Part shown: positions 1 through 8,846 of the stretch, one piece after another | Position numbering within the stretch: the stretch's first letter is position 1 | Layout: the number at the start of each line of letters is the position of its first letter | From: Chitinophaga chungangae | Lineage (GTDB): Bacteria; Bacteroidota; Bacteroidia; Chitinophagales; Chitinophagaceae | Direction of reading: 5' to 3' | DNA length: 64,000 nt | Assembly (NCBI RefSeq): GCF_017742215.1 | Contig: NZ_JAGHKP010000005.1 | Location: forward strand, 145,974 to 209,973 | Notes under the pieces: model-generated | What the model was told of the DNA's origin: nothing | The model's input: the letters and a program-made list of their open reading frames with translations, nothing else | The model's database searches: none | Made by a program: the position numbers and the translations under genes

Positions 1-1153
1 TGAGCGCGAAAAGCAGTTTGGCGCCATTGGTGATGATGCCGTTCCATTCCTGGTCGGTGCCGGGAAGGAAGCCGGGCACGTCTACCAGCACCAGCAGCGG
101 GATGTTGAACGCGTCGCAGAAACGCGTGAAACGCGCGCCTTTCACGGACGCGTGAATGTCGAGCACGCCGGCCAGCACGGCGGGCTGATTGGCCACGATG
201 CCGATGCTTCTGCCCGCAACGCGCGCAAAACCGACAATGATATTGTCCGCGAAATCTTTATGTACTTCCAGGAAGCTGCCCGCATCCGTCAGTTCCGCGA
301 TCACTTCCTTCATGTCGTAAGGCTGGTTCGGGTTCTCCGGGATCATGTTATTCAGCGCAGGGCGAAGTTCGTTGCCGTTTTCGTAAGGATACACCGGCGC
401 ATCGTCTTCACAGTTCTGCGGCATATAACTCAGCAGTTCCTTGATGTTGCGGATACATTCCACTTCGTTGGCGCACGCGAAATGCGTGACGCCGCTTTTG
501 GTGGCGTGGGTATGCGCGCCGCCGAGCGCTTCGCTGGTCACTTCTTCGTGCGTAACGGTCTTTACCACGTTGGGCCCGGTTACGAACATATACGAAGTGT
601 TCTCCACCATCAGGATAAAATCGGTGATGGCGGGCGAATACACGGCGCCGCCCGCACAGGGCCCCATGATGGCGGATATTTGAGGGATCACGCCGGAGGC
701 GCGGGTATTGCGGTAAAAAATATCGGCGTAACCGGCGAGGCTTACCACGCCTTCCTGGATACGCGCGCCGCCGCTGTCGTTCAGGCCGATGAGGGGCGCG
801 CCGTTTTCCATGGCAAGGTCCATCACACGGCAGATCTTGCGGGCATGCGGCTCGGATAGACTGCCCCCGTACACCGTAAAGTCCTGCGAAAACACATACA
901 CCAGCCTGCCATTCACCGTGCCGTAACCGGTCACCACCCCGTCTCCGGGAAACTGTTCCTGGTCGGTGGTCATGCCTTTATTGCGGTTGTGCACGAACAT
1001 GCCCAGTTCCTCGAACGAACCTTCGTCCAGCAAAAGCTGTAATCTTTCACGGGCGGTCAGTTTGCCTTTTTTATGCTGGGAATCGATGCGTGCCTGTCCG
1101 CCGCCGAGCTGCGCTTCAGCGATCTTGGACTGTAGTTCCTGGATTTTGCTCAT
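1..1153 (-). CDS. Acyl-CoA carboxylase, carboxyltransferase beta subunit (3' end outside window)
   Basis: This is the carboxyltransferase subunit of a biotin-dependent acyl-CoA carboxylase (propionyl- or methylmalonyl-CoA type). It moves the carboxyl group from carboxybiotin to the acyl-CoA. The first 384 residues are in the window and translate without a break from the ATG at 1153 (MSKIQELQSK). Visible family motifs are KLTARERLQLLLD (31-43), the oxyanion/CoA-binding GGARIQEG (128-135) and GPCAGGAVYSPA (164-175). The family is usually about 510-520 residues, so roughly a quarter is missing at the window edge. It lies 23 bases downstream of a lipoprotein gene on the same strand. Substrate choice (propionyl, acetyl or methylcrotonyl) cannot be settled from this part. 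The carboxylase family is certain; the subtype is inferred. Confidence 0.95.
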   Translation of the reverse strand, partial: MSKIQELQSKIAEAQLGGGQARIDSQHKKGKLTARERLQLLLDEGSFEELGMFVHNRNKGMTTDQEQFPGDGVVTGYGTVNGRLVYVFSQDFTVYGGSLSEPHARKICRVMDLAMENGAPLIGLNDSGGARIQEGVVSLAGYADIFYRNTRASGVIPQISAIMGPCAGGAVYSPAITDFILMVENTSYMFVTGPNVVKTVTHEEVTSEALGGAHTHATKSGVTHFACANEVECIRNIKELLSYMPQNCEDDAPVYPYENGNELRPALNNMIPENPNQPYDMKEVIAELTDAGSFLEVHKDFADNIIVGFARVAGRSIGIVANQPAVLAGVLDIHASVKGARFTRFCDAFNIPLLVLVDVPGFLPGTDQEWNGIITNGAKLLFAL

Positions 1154-1176
1154 TTTTCAAATGTACGGAAAGCGCC

Positions 1177-1632
1177 TCAATAGTGGATCGCCACTTTGGG
1201 CAGGCGAAGTGTGTCTGATGCGTTGCCGGCCTTGTCCACAATGTACACCTTTAGCTGGCTGGTATCGGGATTGGTGGTGGGTGTGGGATTGTTGCCGCGC
1301 AAACGCAGGAAGTTGCTTTCGTTCACATCGCTTACGACGAGGGTAAGCTCCGCTTTCAGCTTGATGCCGCTGTGGGATTCGAGCCCGGGCATCAGCATAT
1401 AGTCGTATTTGGTGGAATCCTGGCGGTAAATGTCGGTCACGAAAAATTCGCCTTCCGTGTCGCCGTCCCCGTCCTGGAGGTCAAAAATATAGTGGATCTC
1501 ATGCACGTCGGTGGGGATGTCTTCCATCGTCACGGACTTGAAGGTGAGCACCGGCTTTTTGCCCGCTTCCCCTTCTTTTTTGCAACCGAAGAAAGTAAAG
1601 GCGATAGCGGATAAAAGAATTATTTTCTTCAT
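1177..1632 (-). CDS. Small secreted lipoprotein, unknown function
   Basis: A 151-residue protein with a lipoprotein signal peptide: MKKIILLSAIAFTFFGC, with the lipobox ending in Cys17, so it should be lipid-anchored in the envelope. The mature part includes an acidic stretch DLQDGDGDTEGEF that resembles calcium-binding loops, and the tail TSQLKVYIVDKAGNASDTL looks like a beta-sandwich strand pair. This form of short lipoprotein is common in Bacteroidota genomes and is often left hypothetical. It is probably cotranscribed with the carboxylase gene downstream (23-base gap). The upstream 111 bases are shared divergently with the LuxE-like gene. I cannot assign a function. Confidence 0.8.
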   Translation of the reverse strand: MKKIILLSAIAFTFFGCKKEGEAGKKPVLTFKSVTMEDIPTDVHEIHYIFDLQDGDGDTEGEFFVTDIYRQDSTKYDYMLMPGLESHSGIKLKAELTLVVSDVNESNFLRLRGNNPTPTTNPDTSQLKVYIVDKAGNASDTLRLPKVAIHY

Positions 1633-1743
1633 ATAACAAACCTACATTAAAATGACCAAAAGGCAAAACACCCTGAATTATAAACGTCAGGTATCGCCGG
1701 TTTGTTACATATACCTCCCGGTATTCGTAAATTTGCCATCCAG

Positions 1744-2715
1744 ATGAAGGACCAATTCGCAGACAGGATATTTTCAGCAAAAGACCCGATGGCCCTGGCG
1801 CCGGAGCTTTTCCGCTACCAGTACGGGCAGAACGCCATTTACCGGGCGTATGTGGACGCCCTGAAGGTGGACCCGGCGGCCGTACAGCGCGTGGAAGAGG
1901 TGCCTTTCCTCCCCATCCGTTTTTTTAAGACCCACCCGGTGGTTTGCGGCGAATTCGAGCCGGAAGCCGTGTTTGAAAGCAGCGGCACCACGCAAACGCA
2001 GAACAGCCGCCATTTCGTGAAAGACACGGGGATCTATACACGTAGTTTTACCGATGCTTTCCGGCGGATGTACGGTCCCGCGGAAGACTTTGTGGTGCTG
2101 GGCCTGCTGCCTTCCTACCTCGAGCGGCGGCATTCCTCGCTGGTGTTCATGGTTCAGGAAATGATCGCCCGCAGCCGTCATCCCGAAAGCGGGTTTTACC
2201 TCTACGAGCACGATAAGCTGGCCGATACGCTGCTGACCCTGGAAGCCCGCCGCCAGCCGGTATTGCTGATCGGCGTCACTTTCGCCCTCCTGGATTTCGC
2301 GGAAGCTTACCGCCTTGACCTGGACCATACCATCGTGATGGAAACCGGCGGCATGAAAGGCCGCCGAGAAGAATGGACGCGGGAAGAACTGCACGCTTTT
2401 CTCATGGAACGGCTCGGCGTGCCCGCCATCCATGCGGAATACGGCATGACCGAACTGCTCAGCCAGGCGTATTCCAAAGGCCAGGGCCGCTTTTACTGCC
2501 CACCCTGGATGAAAGTGCTGCTGCGCGACGAAAACGATCCCTTCGACCTTACCGCTGCTTCCGGCGTGATCAACGTGGTAGATCTCGCCAATATCCACTC
2601 CTGCGCGTTCATCGCCACCGACGATATCGGCCGGCTGGGCGCGGACGGCAGCTTCGAAGTGCTCGGCCGGCTCGACCATTCCGCCCTGCGCGGCTGCAGT
2701 TTGATGGTCGGTTAG
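1744..2715 (+). CDS. LuxE-like acyl-protein synthetase / acyltransferase
   Basis: A 323-residue member of the LuxE/PaaK branch of AMP-forming ligases. LuxE activates a fatty acid with ATP and holds the acyl group for transfer. Visible motifs are SSGTT (79-83, the adenylate-forming loop), ETGGMKGR (200-207), EYGMTELLSQAYS (232-244) and the family's C-terminal ALRGCSLMVG. I start at the ATG at 1744; a TTG at 1702 would add 14 residues that do not look conserved. No luxC-type reductase or luxAB lies nearby, so bioluminescence is not indicated. The next gene begins 52 bases downstream on the same strand and may be cotranscribed. The family call is solid; the acyl substrate and acceptor are unknown. 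Confidence 0.88.
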   Translation: MKDQFADRIFSAKDPMALAPELFRYQYGQNAIYRAYVDALKVDPAAVQRVEEVPFLPIRFFKTHPVVCGEFEPEAVFESSGTTQTQNSRHFVKDTGIYTRSFTDAFRRMYGPAEDFVVLGLLPSYLERRHSSLVFMVQEMIARSRHPESGFYLYEHDKLADTLLTLEARRQPVLLIGVTFALLDFAEAYRLDLDHTIVMETGGMKGRREEWTREELHAFLMERLGVPAIHAEYGMTELLSQAYSKGQGRFYCPPWMKVLLRDENDPFDLTAASGVINVVDLANIHSCAFIATDDIGRLGADGSFEVLGRLDHSALRGCSLMVG

Positions 2716-2767
2716 TATGGAGGATTAGAATAATATGTTTACCTTTCGGGAGAATTTCCAGACACCT

Positions 2768-3625
2768 ATGAAAAAACCTATCCTCCTGGCACTGGCAATG
2801 ATCCTCAGTATGCCGGCCCTTCACGCCCAGCTGCTCAAAAAGCTGACCGGTAAAAAGAAGCAGCCCGCGGAAACCGAAGAGACGATCGACGAAACGTTCC
2901 CGCAGGCGCGCGGTTCCGCTAAAAACGCGCAGCCCGAGCCTACGCTCATCATCGGGGGCGACGATGCCGTGAAAATCGATTCCTCCTACGAATACGACTG
3001 GGCCGTTTACCAGGAAAGCGAGGCTTTCCAGGGCAGCCAGCGGGTGATAGACGGCGGGGAAGACATCGTGATCTATTACAGCAGCACCCAGGCCGCTTTC
3101 AGCATACAGCTCAAAAGCCGCAGCACCGGCACCAAATATCATTTTTACGGGGATTTCGGGAAAGAATCGCAGCTGATGCTGGCCGGGGTGGGCGGCATTG
3201 CCAGCGGAGACAAAACGCGGCTGCAGCTGGAAGGCATGGAGCCGGTATACCCCGGCGAGATCGGCTACCTCAGCCAGCTGACGCGCACAGGCAGCAAAAA
3301 AGTGATCGCCGGCGTGGCCTGCGAGGAATATGTGGCGCACAACCTCCGGCAAGACCCCCGGGTGGTGAACACCAATCATTCCAAAGTAACTGCCTACGTC
3401 TGGATACCCATGGACCCGCACGCCGTTTTCCCCGGCTACAGCCTGATGCCGGAACATTTCAAGATACAGATCGAACGGATGCGCATAGCAGGCTCCTACC
3501 CGCCGGTAGTGATGCCGCTGGAAATGTTCCTGGAATACGGTAACGGGGATAAGGTTTTCACCCATACCACGCACATCATCGTGAATGAAAGGAGGAAGGT
3601 GGAATTGGGCGACATCAATAAATAA
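2768..3625 (+). CDS. Secreted DUF4412-like protein
   Basis: A 285-residue exported protein. The ATG at 2768 gives a clean signal peptide (MKKPILLALAMILSMPALHAQ, cleavage after HA), so I prefer it to an upstream in-frame start that would put 11 polar residues first. A basic linker (LLKKLTGKKKQPAE) follows, and then a beta-rich domain. The segments DSSYEYDW, YYSSTQ, SKKVIAGVACEEYV and VWIPMD fit the DUF4412 type of periplasmic or surface protein, in which a bound small molecule or lipid has been proposed. It lies 52 bases after the LuxE-like gene. The DUF assignment is from pattern memory and is moderate; export is clear. Confidence 0.7.
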   Translation: MKKPILLALAMILSMPALHAQLLKKLTGKKKQPAETEETIDETFPQARGSAKNAQPEPTLIIGGDDAVKIDSSYEYDWAVYQESEAFQGSQRVIDGGEDIVIYYSSTQAAFSIQLKSRSTGTKYHFYGDFGKESQLMLAGVGGIASGDKTRLQLEGMEPVYPGEIGYLSQLTRTGSKKVIAGVACEEYVAHNLRQDPRVVNTNHSKVTAYVWIPMDPHAVFPGYSLMPEHFKIQIERMRIAGSYPPVVMPLEMFLEYGNGDKVFTHTTHIIVNERRKVELGDINK

Positions 3626-4237
3626 ATACCCTGTACGCGCACCCGGAAGGGCGTTTGCAAAGGTTCTTTCATGGGGGATTCGGACAGACCTTCGTGTACA
3701 TGCCCGCCTGGCAAACGACGGACAATTTATGATGAAAAAAATCTGGATCTGTGGGTCGGGCGCTGTTTTGGTTTCACGTTAATGGCCGCACGCTGCGGAA
3801 AGAGCGCAATATAAACAGTATTGGTATACTGAATTTAACAAGATCGGGGCTTATAAACTATTTTATCTTTCGGCAGATTATCCGTATATTCTGGAAAAGG
3901 CGAAAGCCGGTCGCAATGACCGGCTTTCCATAAGCTGAGCGAAGGTTTCCGTTCAATACGTTCAGCTGAAAACAGGGGTTCCCGGATGAATACGGTGGAG
4001 GGTAAACGACGGATGAAAGACCGGCCCTGCATGTACTGGAATGGCGGAAGCGCACATGCGGATTGCTGCCTCTAAAGTATATGCTGAAGTGTAAAACTTA
4101 TGTGAAATGTTTGTGAAGCAAATGCTAAAGTAGCCGTAGTAATCCGGGGGGAATCTACCCGTATTGCAGGATTATGTAAATTGGGACAGATTTTTGATCT
4201 TACACTGCGAACCAATTTTTTTTTAAAACCAGACCAA
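3626..4237. other. Long intergenic region without a convincing gene
   Basis: About 610 bases separate the DUF4412-like gene from the YceI gene. No open frame here has family character. One short frame beginning at 3732 starts like a secretion signal (MKKIWICGSG) but stops after 16 codons, so it may be a decayed gene start or chance. The region is more AT-rich than its neighbours and holds a perfect hairpin at 3902-3928. The bases just before 4238 are T- and A-rich (4217-4227) and are likely leader of the YceI gene. Confidence 0.5.
3902..3928. other. Perfect 11-bp hairpin
   Basis: Two arms, GAAAGCCGGTC (3902-3912) and GACCGGCTTTC (3918-3928), pair perfectly around the loop GCAAT. No T-run follows on the plus strand. 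On the minus strand a short CCTTTTCC follows, so a minus-strand terminator or a small structured RNA are both possible. No annotated minus-strand gene would need it. Confidence 0.55.
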
Positions 4238-4876
4238 ATGCGACGTTTAGCCACTTTATTATTCATCAGCGGAGCGGCCATCCTGATGTCCTTCGCTGCG
4301 CCAGCCAGCGAGAACCCTGCAAAACCTGCCGTACACGCCCGGAAAACATATGCAGTTTACCAGGTAGACCACCAGCAGAGCAAACTGACCTGGAACGCCA
4401 AAAAAATGACCGGCTCCCATGCCGGCGCCATCAGCGTAGCCGCCGGGCAGCTCAATATCGATAACAACGTGCTGAAAGGCGGCAGCTTTACGCTGGACAC
4501 TAAGAGCATCACCGTTACCGACATCACCAATGCCGATATGAACGGCAAATTGGTGGGCCACCTGAAAAGCGACGATTTCTTTTCCGTGGAAAAACACCCC
4601 ACCGCCACGTTCGTGATCACCAGCGCCACTTCCAAAGGCGGCGGCAATTACGACGTAACCGGCAACCTGACCATCAAAGGCATCACCAACGCGGTTTCTT
4701 TCCCCGCTACCGTGGCCGTTTCAGGCGGTAAAGCCACCGCAAAGGCGACCGTAACGGTAGACCGTACCAAGTTCGATATCAAGTACCGCTCCAAGAACTT
4801 CTTCGAAAACCTGGGCGATAAAGCGATCTACGACGACTTTACGCTCGACGTAACGCTTGTGGCCAACGCCAAATAA
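4238..4876 (+). CDS. YceI-family periplasmic lipocalin-like protein
   Basis: A 212-residue exported YceI-family protein, a beta-barrel fold that binds isoprenoid-type lipids in studied members. The start at 4238 gives the signal peptide MRRLATLLFISGAAILMSFAAPA. Family motifs are YQVDHQQSKLTWNAKKM near residue 40, GSFTLDTKSITVTDI, LVGHLKSDDFFSVEKHPTATF, VTGNLTIKGITNAVSFPA and the C-terminal IYDDFTLDVTLVA. A strong rho-independent terminator sits 18 bases after the stop, so it is probably a single-gene transcript. An upstream in-frame start at 4181 would add 19 residues before the signal peptide and is unlikely. Confidence 0.93.
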   Translation: MRRLATLLFISGAAILMSFAAPASENPAKPAVHARKTYAVYQVDHQQSKLTWNAKKMTGSHAGAISVAAGQLNIDNNVLKGGSFTLDTKSITVTDITNADMNGKLVGHLKSDDFFSVEKHPTATFVITSATSKGGGNYDVTGNLTIKGITNAVSFPATVAVSGGKATAKATVTVDRTKFDIKYRSKNFFENLGDKAIYDDFTLDVTLVANAK

Positions 4877-4894
4877 TCCGCGCTTTTCAGCGAT

Positions 4895-4931
4895 AAGGGA
4901 CCATCCGGGCATACCGGGCGGTCCCTTTTTT
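4895..4931 (+). terminator. Rho-independent terminator after the YceI gene
   Basis: The arms AAGGGACC (4895-4902) and GGTCCCTT (4920-4927) pair around a 17-base loop, and a T-run spans 4926-4931. It begins 18 bases after the YceI stop codon. Confidence 0.85.
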
Positions 4932-4995
4932 ATGCCCGTACGGCGCGAAAAGGTCAAATTGGCGTACTTTTGCGGCTTAATCGTACCGGCACACT

Positions 4996-6324
4996 ATGAC
5001 TTTCAACGATCTGAACCTGAACAAACCGCTGCTTGCAGCCCTGCAAGACCTGAACGTGACCACGCCTACCACCATCCAGCAAAAGGTGTTTTCCGTGGTT
5101 ATGAGCGGGCAGGACGTATGCGGCATCGCGCAAACGGGCACGGGCAAAACCTTTGCTTACCTGCTGCCCTGCCTGCGCCAGTGGTCGTTTACCAAAGACC
5201 GTTTCCCGCAGATCCTCGTAGTAGTGCCCACCCGCGAGCTGGTAGCGCAGGTAGTGGAATCCGTGAAAAAACTCACGCCGTACATGAACGTGGAAGTGGC
5301 GGGTTTTTACGGCGGCACCAATATGAACCCGCAAATGGCGACCGCCGAAGGCAAACTGGACGTGGTAGTGGCTACGCCCGGCCGGCTGGTGGACATCGTG
5401 CTGAGCGGCGCGCTCAAACTCAAGAACATCAAAAGACTGGTGATCGACGAAGTGGACGAAATGCTGAACCTCGGCTTTCGCACACAGCTCAAAAACATTC
5501 TCGATCTGCTGCCCGCAAAAAGGCAGAACCTGATGTTTTCCGCCACCATCACCCCGGAGGTGGAAGCGCTCATCACCGAATTTTTCAATCACCCCGCCGT
5601 AATCGAAGCCGCGCCCGCGGGCACTCCGCTGGCAAACATCGCGCAGAGCGTTTACCATGTTCCCAACTTCAACACAAAAGTGAACCTGCTGGAATTGCTG
5701 CTGAAAGAACGGGCAGACATGAGCAAGGTATTGCTTTTCGTGTCTACCAAACAACTGGCGGACCAGCTGTTTGAAAGCCTCGAGGCAGACATGCCGGGCA
5801 AAGTGGGGGTGATACATTCCAACAAAGAGCAGAACTACCGTTTTAATTCCGTGAACCAGTTCCAGAACGGCACTTTCAGGCTGCTGATCGCAACGGACAT
5901 CATCGCGCGCGGGCTGGACATTTCAGAGGTCACGCACGTGATCAATTTCGATATGCCCGAAGTGCCGGAAAGTTATGTGCACCGCATCGGGCGTACCGGG
6001 CGGCAAGACAAAGAGGGCATCGCCATCAGTTTTGTAACGGAGAAGGAAATGGAGCAGCTTGAAAAAGCGGAAGCGGTGATGAATTATCAAGTGCCGGTAA
6101 CGCCATTGCCTGAAAATTTAGAGATCTCTACGGTGCTTACCAAAGCCGAAATTCCTGAAACGATCGTGCCGAACATTGCGCTGAAACAGCCAAAACGCGA
6201 ATCCGGCGGGGCTTTTCATGAAAAGTCGGCGAAGAATAAAAAAGTGAACGTGAAGGTGAGCCACAAGGACAAAATGATGAAAAAATACGGCAAACCGAAA
6301 ACGCGCGGCGGTAAAAAACGTTGA
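4996..6324 (+). CDS. DEAD-box-type ATP-dependent RNA helicase (DEVD variant)
   Basis: A 442-residue SF2 RNA helicase, acting in RNA unwinding in the cytoplasm (cold adaptation, ribosome assembly or RNA decay are usual roles). Motifs in order: Q-motif TTPTTIQQ (22-29), motif I AQTGTGKT (45-52), PTREL (78-82), TPGRL (127-131), motif II DEVD (151-154) instead of DEAD, SAT (182-184), ARGLDIS (304-310) and HRIGRTGR (329-336). A lysine/arginine-rich tail (KNKKVNVKVSHKDKMMKKYGKPK) should help RNA binding. The start at 4996 puts the Q-motif at the expected distance. Its stop is only two bases from the stop of the convergent radical SAM gene, with no terminator between. Confidence 0.95.
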   Translation: MTFNDLNLNKPLLAALQDLNVTTPTTIQQKVFSVVMSGQDVCGIAQTGTGKTFAYLLPCLRQWSFTKDRFPQILVVVPTRELVAQVVESVKKLTPYMNVEVAGFYGGTNMNPQMATAEGKLDVVVATPGRLVDIVLSGALKLKNIKRLVIDEVDEMLNLGFRTQLKNILDLLPAKRQNLMFSATITPEVEALITEFFNHPAVIEAAPAGTPLANIAQSVYHVPNFNTKVNLLELLLKERADMSKVLLFVSTKQLADQLFESLEADMPGKVGVIHSNKEQNYRFNSVNQFQNGTFRLLIATDIIARGLDISEVTHVINFDMPEVPESYVHRIGRTGRQDKEGIAISFVTEKEMEQLEKAEAVMNYQVPVTPLPENLEISTVLTKAEIPETIVPNIALKQPKRESGGAFHEKSAKNKKVNVKVSHKDKMMKKYGKPKTRGGKKR

Positions 6325-6326
6325 TC

Positions 6327-8531
6327 CTACAAATTCAATAGCCCGAATTTATACAGGTTGTTCACGGGTTTGTTGTCCCAGAAAAGCTCGAAATCTTCCA
6401 GCCCCGCCGCGGCGTAGCTGTCTTTCACTTCCTGCAGCGTAAGCGTTTTGGGCTGGTCCACGGAAGCCTTCTCCAGTATGCCGGCCAGCCATTGGCCCTG
6501 TTGCGGGTCCACATTGATATTGATCTTTTCTTTCCGGTTCTGGAATGTGAGGGAAGTTACTTCCCAGGTATTGCCTTTTTTGCTTTTGGTATAAGTTTCG
6601 AGCATGGGTTTTTTGCCGAGCCACACGATTTTAGCGGTGGGTTTGGCGGAAGCGAAGCGGTCTTCCAGCAGCGCGTTCACGATGTAATCGGGCGCTATCC
6701 TCGTTTTCGGCACTTTGAACTCGAACCATTTCTGCAATGGATCATCCAGGCAAATGCCGTGCATGAAATTAAACAGCGATTTTTTGAGGCCGAAACTGAA
6801 TGCTCCGTGATCGGCGCCGCTTTCGTCGATATGCTGGAGGTCGTTGTTGGCGAAAGCGCCCAACGCTTCGTTTTCCTTGCGCACTTTGAATTTCGCGGGC
6901 TCGAGGCCCACGGGGCTGTGGGCCGTCATGGTGAAAAGGTGCCAGAAGGCGGATTGTAATATGCCCGCTTTGAACATCTGCCGCACCATTTCGAGCGAAT
7001 CGATGGTTTCCTGCGCGGTTTGAGTCGGGAAGCCGAACATCAGGTAAGCGTGCACCATAATGCCGGCTTCGGTGAAGTTGCGGTTCACCTGCGCCACCTG
7101 CGCCACGGTAATGCCTTTCTGTATCAGTTCCAGCAGCCTGTCTGAAGCCACTTCCAGCCCGCCGCTCACCGCGATGCAGCCGGATTCTTTCAGCAACAGG
7201 CAAAGGTCGCGCGTGAAACTTTTTTCGAAACGGATGTTCGTCCACCAGCTTACGGTCAGTTTCCTGCGGATGATCTCCAGCGCCAAAGCCCGCATCAGCG
7301 CGGGCGGCGCGGCTTCGTCCACGAAATGGAAGCCGGTTTCGCCGGTTTGTTCGATGATCTCCTCTATCCTGTCAACCAGCAGCGACGCGGCCACCGGCTC
7401 GTACAAACGGATGTAATCGAGCGAAATATCGCAGAAGGTGCATTTGCCCCAATAACAGCCATGGGCCATGGTGAGCTTGTTCCAGCGGCCGTCGCTCCAC
7501 ATGCGGTGCATCGGGTTCACCACTTCTATCGCGGAAATGTATTTGTCTAAAAGAAAATCGCTGTAGTCCGGCGTGCCTACCTGCCCCTGTTTATAATCGG
7601 TGCAGCTTTGATTGTTGAAATACGTTACTTCGCCGTTTACCAGCATAAACGTGCGTTTCAGTTCCTCCTGCTTTTTGGCGCCGGTGATAAAACCGTAGAG
7701 GTTTTCGATGGGCGCTTCCCCGTCGTCCAGCGTAATAAAATCATAAAATTCAAACACGCGCGCGTCGCTGAGCGAGCGCAGTTCCGTATTGGCAAAACCT
7801 CCGCCCATCGCCACTTTCACGCCCGGGTATTTTTTTTTGATCCACTGGCCGCAGCGCAGCGAAGTGTAAAGGTTGCCGGGAAAAGGGACGGAAATGGCTA
7901 CCATGGCAGGTTGTACGGTTTCCATCCGTTTGGAGAGCAAACGGATAAGTATCTCGTCGATGTACGTGTAAGGTTGCTGCAGCGCTTCGTACAGTTCGTC
8001 GAAACTGTTGGCGGAGCGCGCCAGTTTTTCGGCGTAACGGCTGAAACCGAAATGTTCGTCCACGCATTCCATGATCAGGTCGCTCAGGTCTTCCAGGTAC
8101 ATGGTGGCGAGGTGTTTGGCCTTGTCTTGCGTGCCCATGGAGCCGAAGGCCCAGCTAAGGTCTTCCAGCTGCGCGAAGCGGCCGGCTTCCGGGAGGAAAT
8201 CGCGTTTGCAGATGCGGTGCGCCAGGGTAGGGTTGTGACCTTGCAGGAAACGCACCACATCGTCTACCGTGTGAATATAATCGTCCTGCAAAGCGATAAT
8301 GCGGGAAACGTTTTCGGAAACCGGTTTATCGTGGCGGCTCACGCGTTCGAACAACGTTTGCAGCCCGTTTTGGGAAAACAGCGCAAGCGTAACCTCGATA
8401 CCCAGGTCCGCCTGGAAAGCCGGGATATTTTTGGTATTCAGAAAACCTTTCAGGTAGGCTGTGGCCGGGTAAGGCGTGTTCAGCTGTGTAAAAGGCGGTG
8501 TGATCAGGAAAACGGGTGCGCTCAAGTTCAA
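6327..8531 (-). CDS. B12-binding radical SAM protein
   Basis: A 734-residue cobalamin-binding radical SAM protein. About 300 residues precede the SAM domain; within them ISVPFPGNLYTSL and KVAMGGGFANTELRSL resemble the B12-binding Rossmann part. The cluster-binding cysteines are in HGCYWGKCTFCD: Cys359, Cys364 and Cys367, a CX4CX2C spacing rather than the canonical CX3CX2C. Downstream the TIM-barrel motifs FHFVDEAAPP, GGLEVASDRLL and HAYLMFGFPTQT are typical. The C-terminal 170 residues are of unknown role. No peptide precursor or partner enzyme was recognised next to it, so the substrate is unknown. It is convergent with the RNA helicase and divergent from the TonB receptor. Confidence 0.9.
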   Translation of the reverse strand: MNLSAPVFLITPPFTQLNTPYPATAYLKGFLNTKNIPAFQADLGIEVTLALFSQNGLQTLFERVSRHDKPVSENVSRIIALQDDYIHTVDDVVRFLQGHNPTLAHRICKRDFLPEAGRFAQLEDLSWAFGSMGTQDKAKHLATMYLEDLSDLIMECVDEHFGFSRYAEKLARSANSFDELYEALQQPYTYIDEILIRLLSKRMETVQPAMVAISVPFPGNLYTSLRCGQWIKKKYPGVKVAMGGGFANTELRSLSDARVFEFYDFITLDDGEAPIENLYGFITGAKKQEELKRTFMLVNGEVTYFNNQSCTDYKQGQVGTPDYSDFLLDKYISAIEVVNPMHRMWSDGRWNKLTMAHGCYWGKCTFCDISLDYIRLYEPVAASLLVDRIEEIIEQTGETGFHFVDEAAPPALMRALALEIIRRKLTVSWWTNIRFEKSFTRDLCLLLKESGCIAVSGGLEVASDRLLELIQKGITVAQVAQVNRNFTEAGIMVHAYLMFGFPTQTAQETIDSLEMVRQMFKAGILQSAFWHLFTMTAHSPVGLEPAKFKVRKENEALGAFANNDLQHIDESGADHGAFSFGLKKSLFNFMHGICLDDPLQKWFEFKVPKTRIAPDYIVNALLEDRFASAKPTAKIVWLGKKPMLETYTKSKKGNTWEVTSLTFQNRKEKININVDPQQGQWLAGILEKASVDQPKTLTLQEVKDSYAAAGLEDFELFWDNKPVNNLYKFGLLNL

Positions 8532-8846
8532 ATCGGTTTAAACCGCAAAAATATCACTAATTCGTTAAACGGTTCGCGTCAGTTTGCCGGCTGTATCAAA
8601 ATAGGGGCGCCGGCTTGATGGTATTTTGCTTTTTGAGCGGAATCGTGGCCCAAAATTGCCGTGAAATAGCCGGGAAACCGCCAGGGTTAATAAAAGAGAT
8701 ACAGGCGAGACGGAGTTGAGCGGGACAGGAGCCGGACTTGATCCGTGCGCCGGGAGGTTAATATCCTATCAGATATGAGGGCCTGCATTACCGGTCTTCC
8801 ATGTCGCATACGATCCATTAAAGCGGATTTCCTATTTTGCGGCCTT
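8532..8846. promoter_or_regulatory. Divergent intergenic region, radical SAM / TonB receptor
   Basis: These 315 bases must hold both promoters and the leader of the TonB receptor. An in-frame start at 8745 exists for the receptor, but it would place 34 non-signal residues before the signal peptide. I looked for cobalamin or TPP riboswitch boxes and found none I could support. No other motif stands out. Confidence 0.4.

Noticed and set aside
8532..8846. Possible riboswitch in front of the TonB receptor
   Set aside because: No cobalamin, TPP or FMN box could be recognised.
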